Shown: positions 10,411 to 20,739 of the stretch, in pieces
Numbering within the stretch: position 1 is the stretch's first letter
Layout of the letters: each line of letters begins with the position of its first letter
Assembly (NCBI GenBank): GCA_029959195.1
Contig: CP114127.1
Location: forward strand, 1 to 64,000
Direction of reading: 5' to 3'
Origin: Dictyophora rubrovolvata
Taxonomy: Eukaryota > Basidiomycota > Agaricomycetes > Phallales > Phallaceae
DNA: 64,000 bases
Translations under genes and position numbers: made by a program
The notes under the pieces: generated by a model
Told to the model about the DNA's origin: nothing
The model's database searches: none
Seen by the model: only the letters and a program-made list of their open reading frames with translations

Positions 10411-10710
10411 TGAAGCTGGCGTAAATTTGAGAACATTAGATGATAATTGACAAAAGATTAAAAGGATTGAAAAGATTGGAATGAGTTATGAATGAGAGTG
10501 AGGAGGAATCAGGAATGAGCAAGCATGAAAAATCAGGAATGAGCAAGTGCAAAAAAAAGACGGAGTGAAAGAGCGAGAATGATTATGTAATGGTTATATA
10601 ACCTTTGTTGCCCGCCATGTGAGCGACAACTTAGAAATATAATATAAATGAAAACTAACTCTAAACAAGAAGTGATTTACGCTACGACAAAACAAGAAAA
10701 TAAACCCTAA

Positions 10711-10835
10711 ATCTTTGTCAAAACTCTTACAGAGAAGACAATCACGCTCGAGGTAGAATCCTCGGATACCAACAATGTTGAAGCAAAAATCCAAGACAAA
10801 GAAGGTATTCCACCGGACCAACAACAATTAATATA
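10711..10835 (+). pseudogene. Ubiquitin fragment
   Basis: Forty-one codons read [20 protein letters not shown] and then [18 protein letters not shown], matching residues 3 to about 43 of ubiquitin with one residue deleted after SSDT and K-to-E and R-to-Q changes. There is no start codon and nothing of the C-terminal half (LEDGRTL..LRLRGG). The fragment starts just after a single telomere-like TAAACCCTAAA. It is a dead, transplanted piece of a ubiquitin or ubiquitin-fusion gene. Confidence 0.85.
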
Positions 10836-10966
10836 TGTTAAATGTTCTCAGGCTGTACACAGTTCATAAAATTCACAGAAATAAAATTCTTGTTCATATG
10901 CATTCTTGTAAAGAGAACAAAACCCCACACTTTGATTCTGAGATAGTACATTCCGGCTACCACTTT

Positions 10967-11796
10967 TCAGATCCTATGATGTATTTTGGAATGTGATATG
11001 AAGAGATCGATGTGAGTCAAAATGAACTCATTTAAAAAATATTCATACCTCGATGCACACTTCTGACGTTTTGAGCCTGAGGAGGAACACACTGTCAATG
11101 TCTTTTTCTTAACTTTCGTTCCATTATCATTTTCGTTGGTGGTGGTACCTTGGTTTAAATCAAAGGTAAACATGCAATCACTTAGCTTGAAAGGTCCAGC
11201 AATTGGATCATGCACGTGATTTGGAATTTGCATTGTGCCAGTGTATCCATCATCTTCAGTGGGGTGCATAGCAGTGATAAGGTTGCTCAGACTGAGGTTG
11301 CTGAATAGAATTCTCTCGCCATGTACGGTCAAGTGAAGAGAGTGCATTTGAGGTATTGAGGGCCTAGAAAAATCAAAATCATGAAAATCCTAAGTTCTTA
11401 TGGATGTACCGTTGTCGTTGAAGCCTCCATTGGTGACTCAGGTGCGTGTGGCTCCCCTGCCATCAACACGGACTCTTCATCAACCCCTGTGGCACTCTGG
11501 ATGATCTGATCAACCTCATCAACATCTTCTAGTGGCTCATACAGTTGATTGACAGCAGACCGATCATGATTTGACTGTGTATTACTTTTAATCAAGACCG
11601 GCTGACAATATTTCATTTTTAATGACAAATATGAGTGAATTATGAATATATGGATGAAATAGCAAGCGACTAGAAACTGCCTTGGAACATATTCACTCCA
11701 CTCAATTGTATTGTTCAAAAACTTTTCAATCCTCGCCATTGATACAGCTTTAAATGCCTTGGTTGACTCATTCTCTTTTTTCCTTAACTTCTTCAC
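10967..11796 (-). CDS. Unrecognised protein divergent from the TET/JBP-like gene
   Basis: At least two exons are visible. The first (about 11796-11400) reads a Lys/Glu-rich helix (KAVSMARIEKFLNN, TIEWSEYVPRQ), an intron-like gap near 11690-11610, then an acidic region (LEDVDEVDQIIQSATGVDEE). The second (11347 to about 11050) contains GERILFSNLSLSNLI and LSDCMFTFDLNQG and ends in KKKTLTVCSSSGSKRQK, a possible nuclear signal, before a GTATGAAT donor. The first ATG is not clear; the reading frame approaches the start of the opposite-strand dioxygenase gene within about 10 bases. Such close head-to-head placement is seen in transposon cargo. No family recognised. Confidence 0.4.
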
Positions 11797-11804
11797 CGTG
11801 AGCC

Positions 11805-13167
11805 ATGCCTATTTACACATATACTTGTTCTCAGTCTTTGGATAACGATGTCAACATGGAGAACATGTCCGTCTCGGTTGACTTTGATAGTCGTTTTGAC
11901 ATGGAGTACGTCCATTCCGACTCGGTCGATGAGAATAAGCATACTGAGTGTGGTGCCGGTAAGACTGGCAAAAACAAAAATTCTATCAAGATGCCTCTAG
12001 ATGATAAGTGTTTTTTAAAAAAAAACCATGGAATGTGAGTATGGATGATGTACATTATTTCTGTTGTTAAATAAGGACCAGCCGTTCATTCGAAAGTCAA
12101 GAGTATAACCATGCTGACGGCCTTGGTGCGCCAGCCCGGATAAAGCTCAGGCAGGCATTTGAAAATCCTGGTGGGCTGTTTGTTAAACGCATTTACTTTT
12201 CGGATTTAATGACAGTTATTACTTTAGTTGCTTTCGAGCATTTTTCTGTCACTGAAAATTTTGCCTGTTTGTTCCAAGGGAAACGGCCTACTACCGTCAC
12301 CAGCCTCCCATACACTATGTTTTGGGATGGATCTGAACCCAAGGTCGGTGTTGACCGTGATGGGATCCCCATCCTAATCTATCTTCCGGAGTTATTCAGT
12401 GAAAAAGACAATGTGAGTGTTTTATCAAAGTCTATGATGTTATTTTGAACTCTTTTTTATAGATGTATGTCTGTGACACAATGACCAAGTTCCACGAGAA
12501 CAATGCATCACTTGTTGAGCCAAAAGGATTAGGATCTAATGGACGTAACAAGCTCTCGAATTTTCAACAAGATGCTACAGGTTCTGGTTTTCCAATGATT
12601 GGTGTTGTTGAATTAGGTATTCTGGTAGAGCAAGGCCATAGTGTGAGTTCTTTAAAGGATTGAGGGGTTATGTTGTTTGACAATCTTTATTCACAGCATC
12701 AAGAACCTCGTGCATCTGCAGCAAATTTTGCGAATACAGTGACTTCAATGGCGGAACGCACTTCTCTCAACAAATGTTTCAGCTTTTGTTGTCATGCAGA
12801 GAACAGTGTATTGAGTTATATCGACCCTGAGTGGTACGGTGCGCTAGCATCCATCCGTGGGGGTTTGTATGATTCAAACATCACAAATCAACTGATCCAA
12901 GGTGTTGACCCATCCCTGTAGCCTGCTCATACAGTCACATGGGACAGACACATTGACCGCCATTTTGATACCAAAGATCATCCACGAGGGTGGTCTTCAC
13001 TAGGAATAATACTAACTCACCTAGAGGGAGGGGATCCTAAGAGAACAAACTTAGGGATCCCTCCTCTAGGGCTACTAACTATATACTATGAAAAACGGCG
13101 AAGGCCACACGCAGCCTTCGGTTCATGGACTAGGAGCGGATACACGCCGGTCCTGGACTTTTAGCCA
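11805..13167 (+). pseudogene. TET/JBP-like 2OG-Fe(II) dioxygenase with one internal stop
   Basis: Four exons joined by clean GTGAGT..AG introns (about 12034-12075, 12412-12462, 12641-12697). The middle reads KRPTTVTSLPYTMFWDG and a cysteine-bearing region; the end reads HIDRHFDTKDHPRGW, a good match to the family pattern NRRSxDHxDTKDPPRGW with the iron-binding H-x-D. LTHLEGG and IPPLGLLTIYY follow, as in the basidiomycete JBP/TET group (2OG-FeII_Oxy_6). These enzymes oxidise 5-methyl bases in DNA and in mushrooms are often carried by KDZ transposons. A single in-frame TAG (12919-12921) lies just before the active site, so this copy is probably dead, unless the stop is spliced out. The distal Fe-binding His is not clear. 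Confidence 0.6.
13011..13080. repeat. Hairpin flanked by 7-base direct repeats
   Basis: An inverted repeat of about 19 bases per arm (CTAGAGGGAGGGGATCCTA against TAGGGATCCCTCCTCTAG) with a 13-base loop is bracketed by ACTAACT on both sides (13011-13017 and 13074-13080). It resembles a tiny MITE with a target duplication, but the dioxygenase reading frame runs through it and still looks like the family, so it could be coincidence. Confidence 0.5.
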
Positions 13168-13169
13168 GG

Positions 13170-14560
13170 GCCTAGGCCATGGCTCTAATGAGAACGGGCA
13201 CTCAGTGCCTGTTGAAGGAAAAATGGGAATACGGAAAGAGAGGGAAATGCCAGAGATGGGATAGAATATGAGAAATATGGAAATAAATAAAATAGACCAG
13301 AACCGAAGATAAATGTAGGAAAATAAGGGGACAACGCTAGCATACCCTGACATTCACTGGCCCACTCAGGCAGTGGAACACAACACAGTTCAGCAACTAT
13401 CTCTTTCAAGCCACCTGCAAGCACCTAATAATATGCCAGAAACAATTGATATTAGAATACTAAAAATAATACTCAAAAAATACAATTATTATAGGGGAAA
13501 AAAACTAATCCTTTTTAAATAAAATAGCAGGAGGCTGCTCCCAATATGATTAAATAATAGAACTGGTTAATAATATGATCAAGGAATAAGATTATAAAAC
13601 TAGCTGTGAAAGTAAAAATGTAGAAAAAATTAGAAAACATAGAATCAAGATAAGTAAAATATTTAAACACTTTCATCTCATTCCTTTGTTAATCAAATGA
13701 GGTTGCTAAGTTTGCTATATATCAGTAGTAACAGACTTGTGGAAGATTATATATGACTCAATAGAGATATAATGAGTTATAGGAAATGATGAGAATAAAA
13801 GTGAAAAAATGAGAAGTTTACATATAAATTTGTCTCATTGTTTCAGCATTTACATATTGGCTAGACATCTATTTTCATGGGCAAGAGATGTGAGTAACTG
13901 GTAGGTAGAATGAAAGATGATGGCATGATGATAAAGGTGATGGAATGTGATGGCAAGTTTCAGTGAGACTGAGGTGGGCACAAGGTTAAGACAAAATGAA
14001 ACAGATTCTATTTTTTTTGCAAAGAAGTGAGGTGCCTTTTATATAATTTGCAACTCCTGCCAACTTACAAAACTTCAATGGGCTTCAGGCTTTAGCATCT
14101 AGGCCAAACTCAACTGAGACTATCCACCTCATAGTAGATCAGATTGCATTCCATGGCTCTAGTTTGTTAGCATTGATTGAAATGTATAAGACTTGCATAT
14201 AATATTGATTGATTGGATAACTTCTTATTTTAGTGTTAGGTCTGTGACCAGAACTTTTTCATTCCTCTTTTACCCAATGCGTGAATGCTTATTGCCTGCT
14301 AAGACATCAAATACTTTCTGTTCGTTGATATGATGTATATATAATGTGTGATGCTGTTCCTTATTGATCAAAATTCTACAATACAAATACAAACACTAAT
14401 ATAGTTATTACACCGTCTTTCAATGGGTTTTAACTGCACGCCGCTTCCTAATCTCAACCCAACGTTCGACAGGTTATGCATAAACTCTGTGAGAATAGCA
14501 AATGAGTTTGCGGAAGACCTTAGAGCTCAAAAAGTACCTACCTCAGGTCCGAATATTCTA
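13170..14560. other. AT-rich gene-free stretch
   Basis: Low-complexity AT-rich sequence with many stops in all frames. No gene, RNA or repeat recognised. Confidence 0.6.
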
Positions 14561-14579
14561 TCCTTCCTCTTGACACTCA

Positions 14580-16184
14580 TCCCGTCCGGACAACACGAGG
14601 CAACCCAAACGTATTAGTGGCGAACATTCTCAAAGCTTCATCGTCGCTTCACATTTTTGATCTAAAAGACGACCAATATAACAATGGGAGACTAGTCAGC
14701 GGACAACTTACTTGATCATACCGTAGAATGACTTTTTCGTGCTTATCGTCAACATCCTCGTCGCCCATGACCTCAGACTCATTATCGATCGGAAGAACAT
14801 AATCATCAAAGTGCCGAACAGCCTCGTCAATCTCGTTTCTCAGTCTTTGCATTACCCGTGGCGACCGAGCTATCCAGTACATAATTGCAGTCGTGTCCGA
14901 TCCAGCGGTTCTGAAACGAAGACAAGTCAGTTACCTTGGCTTATAAGAGTCGAGTCAAACATACAACAGCAGCTTTGCTTCAGTAGTAACATACGCTTCC
15001 GTGAGCTCTTCTCCATCTGCGTCTTCTTTGGCCGTGGTATCCATGAGAGGGTCTAAGAGGTCCCCACGACGACCCTTGGTGCCAGCTCCAAGGCGTTTTC
15101 GAATACAGAGGCGAGCAATATGAGAATGTCTAAGAAAAAAACACAGTTTTAATCTGTGATACCAAGCCGAAAGTCAAAGCACCAAGACTTACATCAGTCC
15201 CTGCGAGCACGTTAGATAAACGTGTAGCTAGCCATGACCTGGGCAATAAATACGGGAATAGACCTAAATAGGCAGCGGTTTTGTTCAGCCACGATGGTCG
15301 ATCATCGCTGCAACTTTTTCTTCGTCGTTGGGCCCCAGAACATCAGAAGTACGGTCCAGCATTCCTAAAGGCTCTCCGAATGCTAGATCTGAGATAACAT
15401 CGAATGTCATATAGTTCAGCCACATCAGCAAGTCAACAAAGCGATGGATGGTATAGCTTTGCATGCTTCCACCGGCCCTTCCAACTGTTTCGGCTCCTAT
15501 CGATAACCCAGAATGATTATAATTATTCGTAGGTTGATTGCCGTTATTGACGCAATAGTTGTCAAGTCCTCAAACCATCTTACGGAGGTTCTCGCGGATT
15601 CATCCTTCGGACAGTTTAACACTGGCGTGACTAAAAGGATGAGCGAGTACCCTGCGTTTCTGAGCATGCCTACTACTGTCTTGCATGTTGAACAAGCCCG
15701 GAGCGTCTCTAACGTGAAAAGATTTGCAAAAAGAAGATTGAGGGAGAGGGAGGAGCCTTGGACGTATATCGTGGGCGGAGCGGAGGGGTCAGAAGACGAT
15801 ACTTGGGTAAAGAGTTATTCAAGCGAATGGACCGTATTTCTGCAGAATGAAGTCATGTAGTTTTTTTTTTCCAAAGTTGAGCGCGACACTAACCTTGTGA
15901 ATTCGGTCAATGTGCAAATATCTTTTTTCCCGTTTTGGTGTAGTAATCCAACGACGTCTCTGCAAGCAAGGAATATCGCTCAGCAGATCGGGACGAGTGT
16001 TACGATGCACGACAAGCAGAGCGATGAACCAGGGGTTGAAGCTGGCGGGGTTTGTCGACCGGCGCCAACTGCGATTAAAATTGTTGCCGAAGTCATCGAT
16101 AAGACAAGACATTAAAAAGTAGTTATACTCTGAATGATTTCGTATATAGACGCCATACAAATTCTTAACCTGAAAGCTGGACAC
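14580..16184 (-). pseudogene. Cytochrome P450, decayed
   Basis: Most of a fungal microsomal P450 can be followed: KRYLHIDRIHK then KYGPF (N-terminal substrate region), PGLFNMQDSSRHAQKRR then VLAHPFSHASVKLSEG (helix C), MTFDVISDLAFGEPLG, the I-helix AGSDTTA (about 14890) and a K-helix EALR followed by GLPRVV (about 14620). Several splice sites are still canonical. The frame is broken by at least four stops or shifts, for example TGA where Trp follows KLSEG. No haem-binding FxxGxRxCxG was found downstream. The gene is dead. Its subfamily could not be named; E-class fungal P450s of this pattern modify lipids or terpenes. Confidence 0.8.
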
Positions 16185-16362
16185 TTCGGACCGGACCCAC
16201 TGACGCTACGGAAGAACCTTGGAAAAGCGTAGAAGCACGCTACTGTATGGCACGATCAGGCACAAGAAAGGATGGAAAATATGAACATATTTCTCGAATA
16301 AATGCAACGCTCCTGATTCATAAAACATACGCTTCTGCATATACAGCAAACTAAACTTAGTT

Positions 16363-18849
16363 TCACCCAGTCTGTGTCCCATTCTCGGCCGAGCAACTAT
16401 CCCAAACCGCACAAGGTGGAGAAATGTCTGCAGGCTCGTCGCCAGCATCTTTCAATAATAGAGCAGCAATACCATGCTCTGGAAGAGTGAATGTCATGTT
16501 TCTTATCGCTGTTCCGTTATCCGTGTGTGTCCAAAGATCCTGGAAGGATAGTATCATTCTAAAGCAAGTGAAACTTAGCGACATGGTGACATACCCTCAC
16601 GGCATATTGGCGACCAGCTCGGATCCAAGGGGATTCCGTGAGATTGAAAAACATCTGTGCCGGTTGGTTTTGAGTGTTTAACTGAAAGGATTCAGTGGGT
16701 CATTAAACTCTGAATACCAAGCCAACCTACCACCATGAACACTGCAATGATATATTTTTAACAACTCTAAATCACGTCCTAAAACAATTCACATACCTGT
16801 TCCGTTTTGACTTTGTCCACTCCAATATTGCGCAGGGGAGTTGGGGTTGCTGACCCAATCAGGCTAATGATATCAATGTTATATAGGACTGGCTTCAGAA
16901 CAAGATGAAACAAACATAAATCCCCCATCTAAACGGCGTGACGGCGGTGCCAAATTCTGGATCCTGATTAATTGCAATTATCTCTTCGTTTTTCAGAATA
17001 CTCAAAATATCGGACGTGATAGCGGACAAATTTGTGCCAATAAGGAGAGGACTCTTGGATAGTGCCCACGCGGTAAAATGAGATCTATGAGTAAAATTAA
17101 TAATGGGTAGGTATTAATAACGAGTATTCTCACTTGGACTCTTCGAATGTCAACCCTCCGTTTCCTCTGGGGTGATATATACTTTAGAACCAAATACTAT
17201 GGAGGTGACGTATGGCGAAGACTTACAACTGTAGCTGTAGGTGCAATTGTCATAAGTCAGTGGTGTAAAAGATTTTCTTATCTCACCATATCCATATCAT
17301 TATGCCCATAGAAATCAGCTGCACCCGCAATGAAAGATTGCATATCAATGATTGCAGCCAACGAATCCCAATTTGGAGCTGATACGATACTATGTATTCG
17401 GCAGCAATGTAAGAAAGATTTGAGAACACACCGATATCTCCAGTTATCTATTATTGTAGTCATCAGTACCAAATTAACATTGTTAATGTAACTCTTACCC
17501 TCCAGCTTTGTGCCATGGTTTTGCCCCAAAGCCAAACTTGACTCTACGATTTTGCGGTGAGGAATCGCAGATGATCAAACCGTATTGCATAAACTTACCC
17601 ATCCCCATTCGCATAGCGAGAAAAACATTGGTAGTTCCCCCTTTTCTTTTGCGACAGTTGCAATTGCGTCTGCCATGCGCTGATATTCTAGACAACGGGT
17701 CTGGGTATGGTGACAGCATAAATGCTATACGAGAACTTACTGCCTACAATACCCTGGCGAATGATATCGTCAAATGGAACTAATGAGAACCGGTTAGAGA
17801 GATCGAAGTGAACAAAGTGAAGTAGCTGTAAACGAAAGGCTCTCACTTGCACAGTTGTCATATCTAATTCGTTTCAGGCGTAAATTGACTCGCGAAGATA
17901 ATATAAAAACATACTTCAAAAAATCAAATCCCCAGCCTATGAACTGTTCCACATCACTGAATTCGCAAGCCTAATAAATCATTTCTTGAATTTGGCTATG
18001 TGATTGTTCCATTACCTTTGTTCGTGTTCGAAGGAGCCGGGATATCCCGCACCTGCAAGATAGACATCAAACCAAAATCATATGCGTTACAAACAAAGCT
18101 ATGCTTACAGGTGAACCATCCCGAGTCAGAATACTTTGGTAAAAGTTCGAAATTGACCAATAATAGGCAAACCGTTAATATAATACTTACGAGACCCGCT
18201 TTTCTGCACATGGCAATGAAGGACTTCCAACGTGAAAATACAATCACGACTTACAATCCCAGTTGATGAAGTTTGTCGGTGAAACTATTAAACCCAGATG
18301 GAAATTTCTGAGGATCTTAATCATGGATTAATGTTTTGGTAGGAGAGACCAGAATTAGCTTGCCATACCAGGAGCGAGTAAACCCTCAGACGTTCTGTTT
18401 TTATGGGCCCAGCAGTCGTCCAAGTTGAACTGCTTATAGCCGACGTCCTAAATGAAAGTATGTCAACCATGAAATGCGTCTGAGCGACGGAAAAAGCTTG
18501 CCAAGAGGCCGAAAGATTTCATCAAGCCGGCTTGTTCGAGAAGAAGGTTCTCATTGATATTGCACTACGCCAAAAATAAGCAAGACGTAGAGATATTTTA
18601 GATATGGAAGCGCACTTGAAATGCATTCCATGCTTGGGGAAAACAGCTTTAAGTCAAGGTTACAGGACAAAGATGGGTCTGGAAGTAATACCGTTGTATC
18701 CCAGAACTAAAGAAGGAGCGTATCAGAGAGAATTATTTGCAACCTAAACACAAAAACGAACCGGGTGTCTTTCCAACTCCATTGTTCAATGCAGAGATAC
18801 AAGGAACGAGGGTCAGAATGCTCAGCAAATTATATCGATGATACAACAT
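16363..18849 (-). CDS. Secreted alpha-galactosidase, GH27
   Basis: Glycoside hydrolase family 27; cleaves terminal alpha-1,6-galactose from plant galacto-oligosaccharides and galactomannan, outside the cell. The start ATG (18847-18849) opens a signal peptide (MLYHRYNLLSILTLVPCISA). About 14 short exons give VGYKQFNLDDCWA, SDSGWFTC, AGYPGSFE, the nucleophile motif FLKYDNCA, ELPMFFSLCEWGW, VWLWGKTMAQSW, the acid/base motif GAADFYGHNDMDM, and SHFTAWALSKSPLLIGTNLS. The C-terminal beta-sandwich ends RNMTFTLPEHGIAALLL. All reading frames join in phase when a GC..AG intron is allowed after FGLL (donor TTG|GCAAGC, near 18505). Both catalytic aspartates are present, so the gene looks functional. Confidence 0.85.
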
Positions 18850-18859
18850 CGCACCAGAA

Positions 18860-19545
18860 GCTTTGCTTCAAACGGTCCAAGTCCGCCACTTTTTATAGGG
18901 AGGCGAAGAAACGAGTTGTTTCCATATGCTAGTGTCAATGGAGCCCTTGTCTCGTGACGACTGCTGACTCCGCACATGCATCAAGGTTGATATTCACTGC
19001 ATTAGTGGCAAAACGCCATAAGGAAATCCGAAATTGCACCGTTAAGAAGCCTCTGAACTGAAATTTCGGCGAGTGTACTCGTGATAGCTTAGGGAGAAGA
19101 GCGTCCGCATTATTATTCAGACATCTTGGTGGTTCGGGATTCTTTAATCTGCATGGAGCCACGTGAAAAGTAACGTGAATCATTTGATTGCTCCGGCGGT
19201 CCGTTTCATTGCAATGAACGATACTTAATAGTGAAAAACCGAGATTGTATTGTAGAAACAATGGCTTCTCTTAATCTAATGAATGAATAGCGCCGAAAAT
19301 TTGAGAAAGTGGCTGAATAAATAAATGAAGCACCATTCAAAATTCTTGAATATAGGATTCTTTTTGTGGTGATAGTAAGCAACTAAACGCACGTTTTCAA
19401 GTCAAAGAATGTGTAGGCAAAGAACGATACTGATAGATAATCGTCATCAGATGACGATGGAAAGTAAAAACCCGAGCTAGTTGTCTTATCTGTTAGAAAA
19501 TAACAGCACGTCGTTTCCTTATCACTTACATACCAAGATCCACCA
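18860..19545. other. Intergenic, nothing recognised
   Basis: Promoter side of the GH27 gene and 3' side of the next gene. Only short open frames; no repeats. Confidence 0.6.
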
Positions 19546-19551
19546 AATAGA

Positions 19552-20532
19552 TCAACTTTGGAGGGTGGCATCTTCGGCATCGTTGGTATATTTTACATCG
19601 GTAACACCATGATCATCTTTCAGCACGTTCCACGGACGAATCGGGTCCACACAGTTGGGGTATCGGGCGATATCGGCGAGATATCTTGCAGACGGAGGCA
19701 AACGATGGTAGTACTTCTCTTTTGCAAAGTTTGACGAAGGAGGTGAAGAGGAAGGTGAAGATAAGGGACTCTGAGCAGAAGCGGTTGTGGTTGTTATCGT
19801 TGCTGCGCGTTTTCGGCGAGATGAAGGAGTGGCTTTGTTGCGAGTGTCGTGCATGGAATGTTTATGTTTACTATGATGTGGCTTCTTGGCGGAATGACTG
19901 TGATCGGCTGGCCGCGACGTTGAGGGGGAAAGCGAGAGCGAAGAGGGCTGTGTAGACGACGTTTGGACGGGTGGTAAGGGTAAAGGCACTGGGGGTACTG
20001 GAGGTTTTGGCAAGGGCCGGATTGATGAAAAAGGCTTCGAGACTTTGGACTTGTCATCGAGGTTGTCGCCGCTGAGATAGGCCAAATCGAGATCTAACTG
20101 GTCCATTGGCGGCCTATGTGAGATCAATACAGGCGTCGTGTGTCGCCGCATCGACTTTGCTTCTAGTGAAACACGACGAAGGTGAGGAGCTGGAGTGGGT
20201 TGTTTCGCATGATTATGCTGTCGGTGTTGCTGTTGTTCTGGTTGTGTCGGGAAGGGTTGCTGCTGAAGTTCGGGGTGATCATCGGTTTGAGGTTCGGTAG
20301 AGTGTGTCGCGATCGCATCCAAAGGGTACCGCCGTACAATTTTCTCGTACGGATGGGGAAACGTCAGGGCTACAGGGACGGTCTCATCCATATGAACGGG
20401 CGATTCAGCCCGGGTTATTCCTACATGAGCTTCAGTTTCCGCCAAATCCACCTTTCTTGTCGGCGAACTTGGTTTTACGACATGTCGGCGTCGCCATATG
20501 TTGAAGTTGAAAGACCAGAAGCCAGTGCACAT
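19552..20532 (-). CDS. Hypothetical disordered Pro/Ser/His-rich protein
   Basis: Single open frame of 326 residues from the first ATG (MCTGFWSFNFNIW). Central low-complexity regions are Gln-, His- and Pro-rich (PLPKPPVPPVPLPLPP), then Lys/His- and Ser-rich. A more conserved-looking C-terminus reads KEKYYHRLPPSARYLADIAR then YPNCVDPIRPWNVLKDD. The frame stays open for 65 codons upstream but without an ATG. Codon use looks coding. No domain recognised; proline-rich stretches could bind SH3 domains, which is inference only. Confidence 0.55.
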   Translation of the reverse strand: MCTGFWSFNFNIWRRRHVVKPSSPTRKVDLAETEAHVGITRAESPVHMDETVPVALTFPHPYEKIVRRYPLDAIATHSTEPQTDDHPELQQQPFPTQPEQQQHRQHNHAKQPTPAPHLRRVSLEAKSMRRHTTPVLISHRPPMDQLDLDLAYLSGDNLDDKSKVSKPFSSIRPLPKPPVPPVPLPLPPVQTSSTQPSSLSLSPSTSRPADHSHSAKKPHHSKHKHSMHDTRNKATPSSRRKRAATITTTTASAQSPLSSPSSSPPSSNFAKEKYYHRLPPSARYLADIARYPNCVDPIRPWNVLKDDHGVTDVKYTNDAEDATLQS

Positions 20533-20739
20533 TGTAAAACAGAAGGCTGGGAGGGCAGAAACGGGAAATGGACTAGACGATGATGGATAGTAGTGGTGGT
20601 GCTGGGGGTAATGACAATAGGGTAGTAACGATAGAGGGGGGTGGTCCGCCTTGTTGTGATGAGGAGGTTCTTTGATGATGTTGCGGTATTTTGATGACGA
20701 AGCACTAATGGCAAGAGCCCACCACACGCTGTCACGTCG

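Noticed and set aside
10701-10711. Interstitial telomere repeat TAAACCCTAAA
   Set aside because: A single unit; could be chance in AT-rich sequence, although its place beside the ubiquitin fragment is curious.
20182-20583. 133-codon plus-strand frame
   Set aside because: Antisense to the Pro/Ser-rich gene at 19552-20532; Arg-rich shadow composition.
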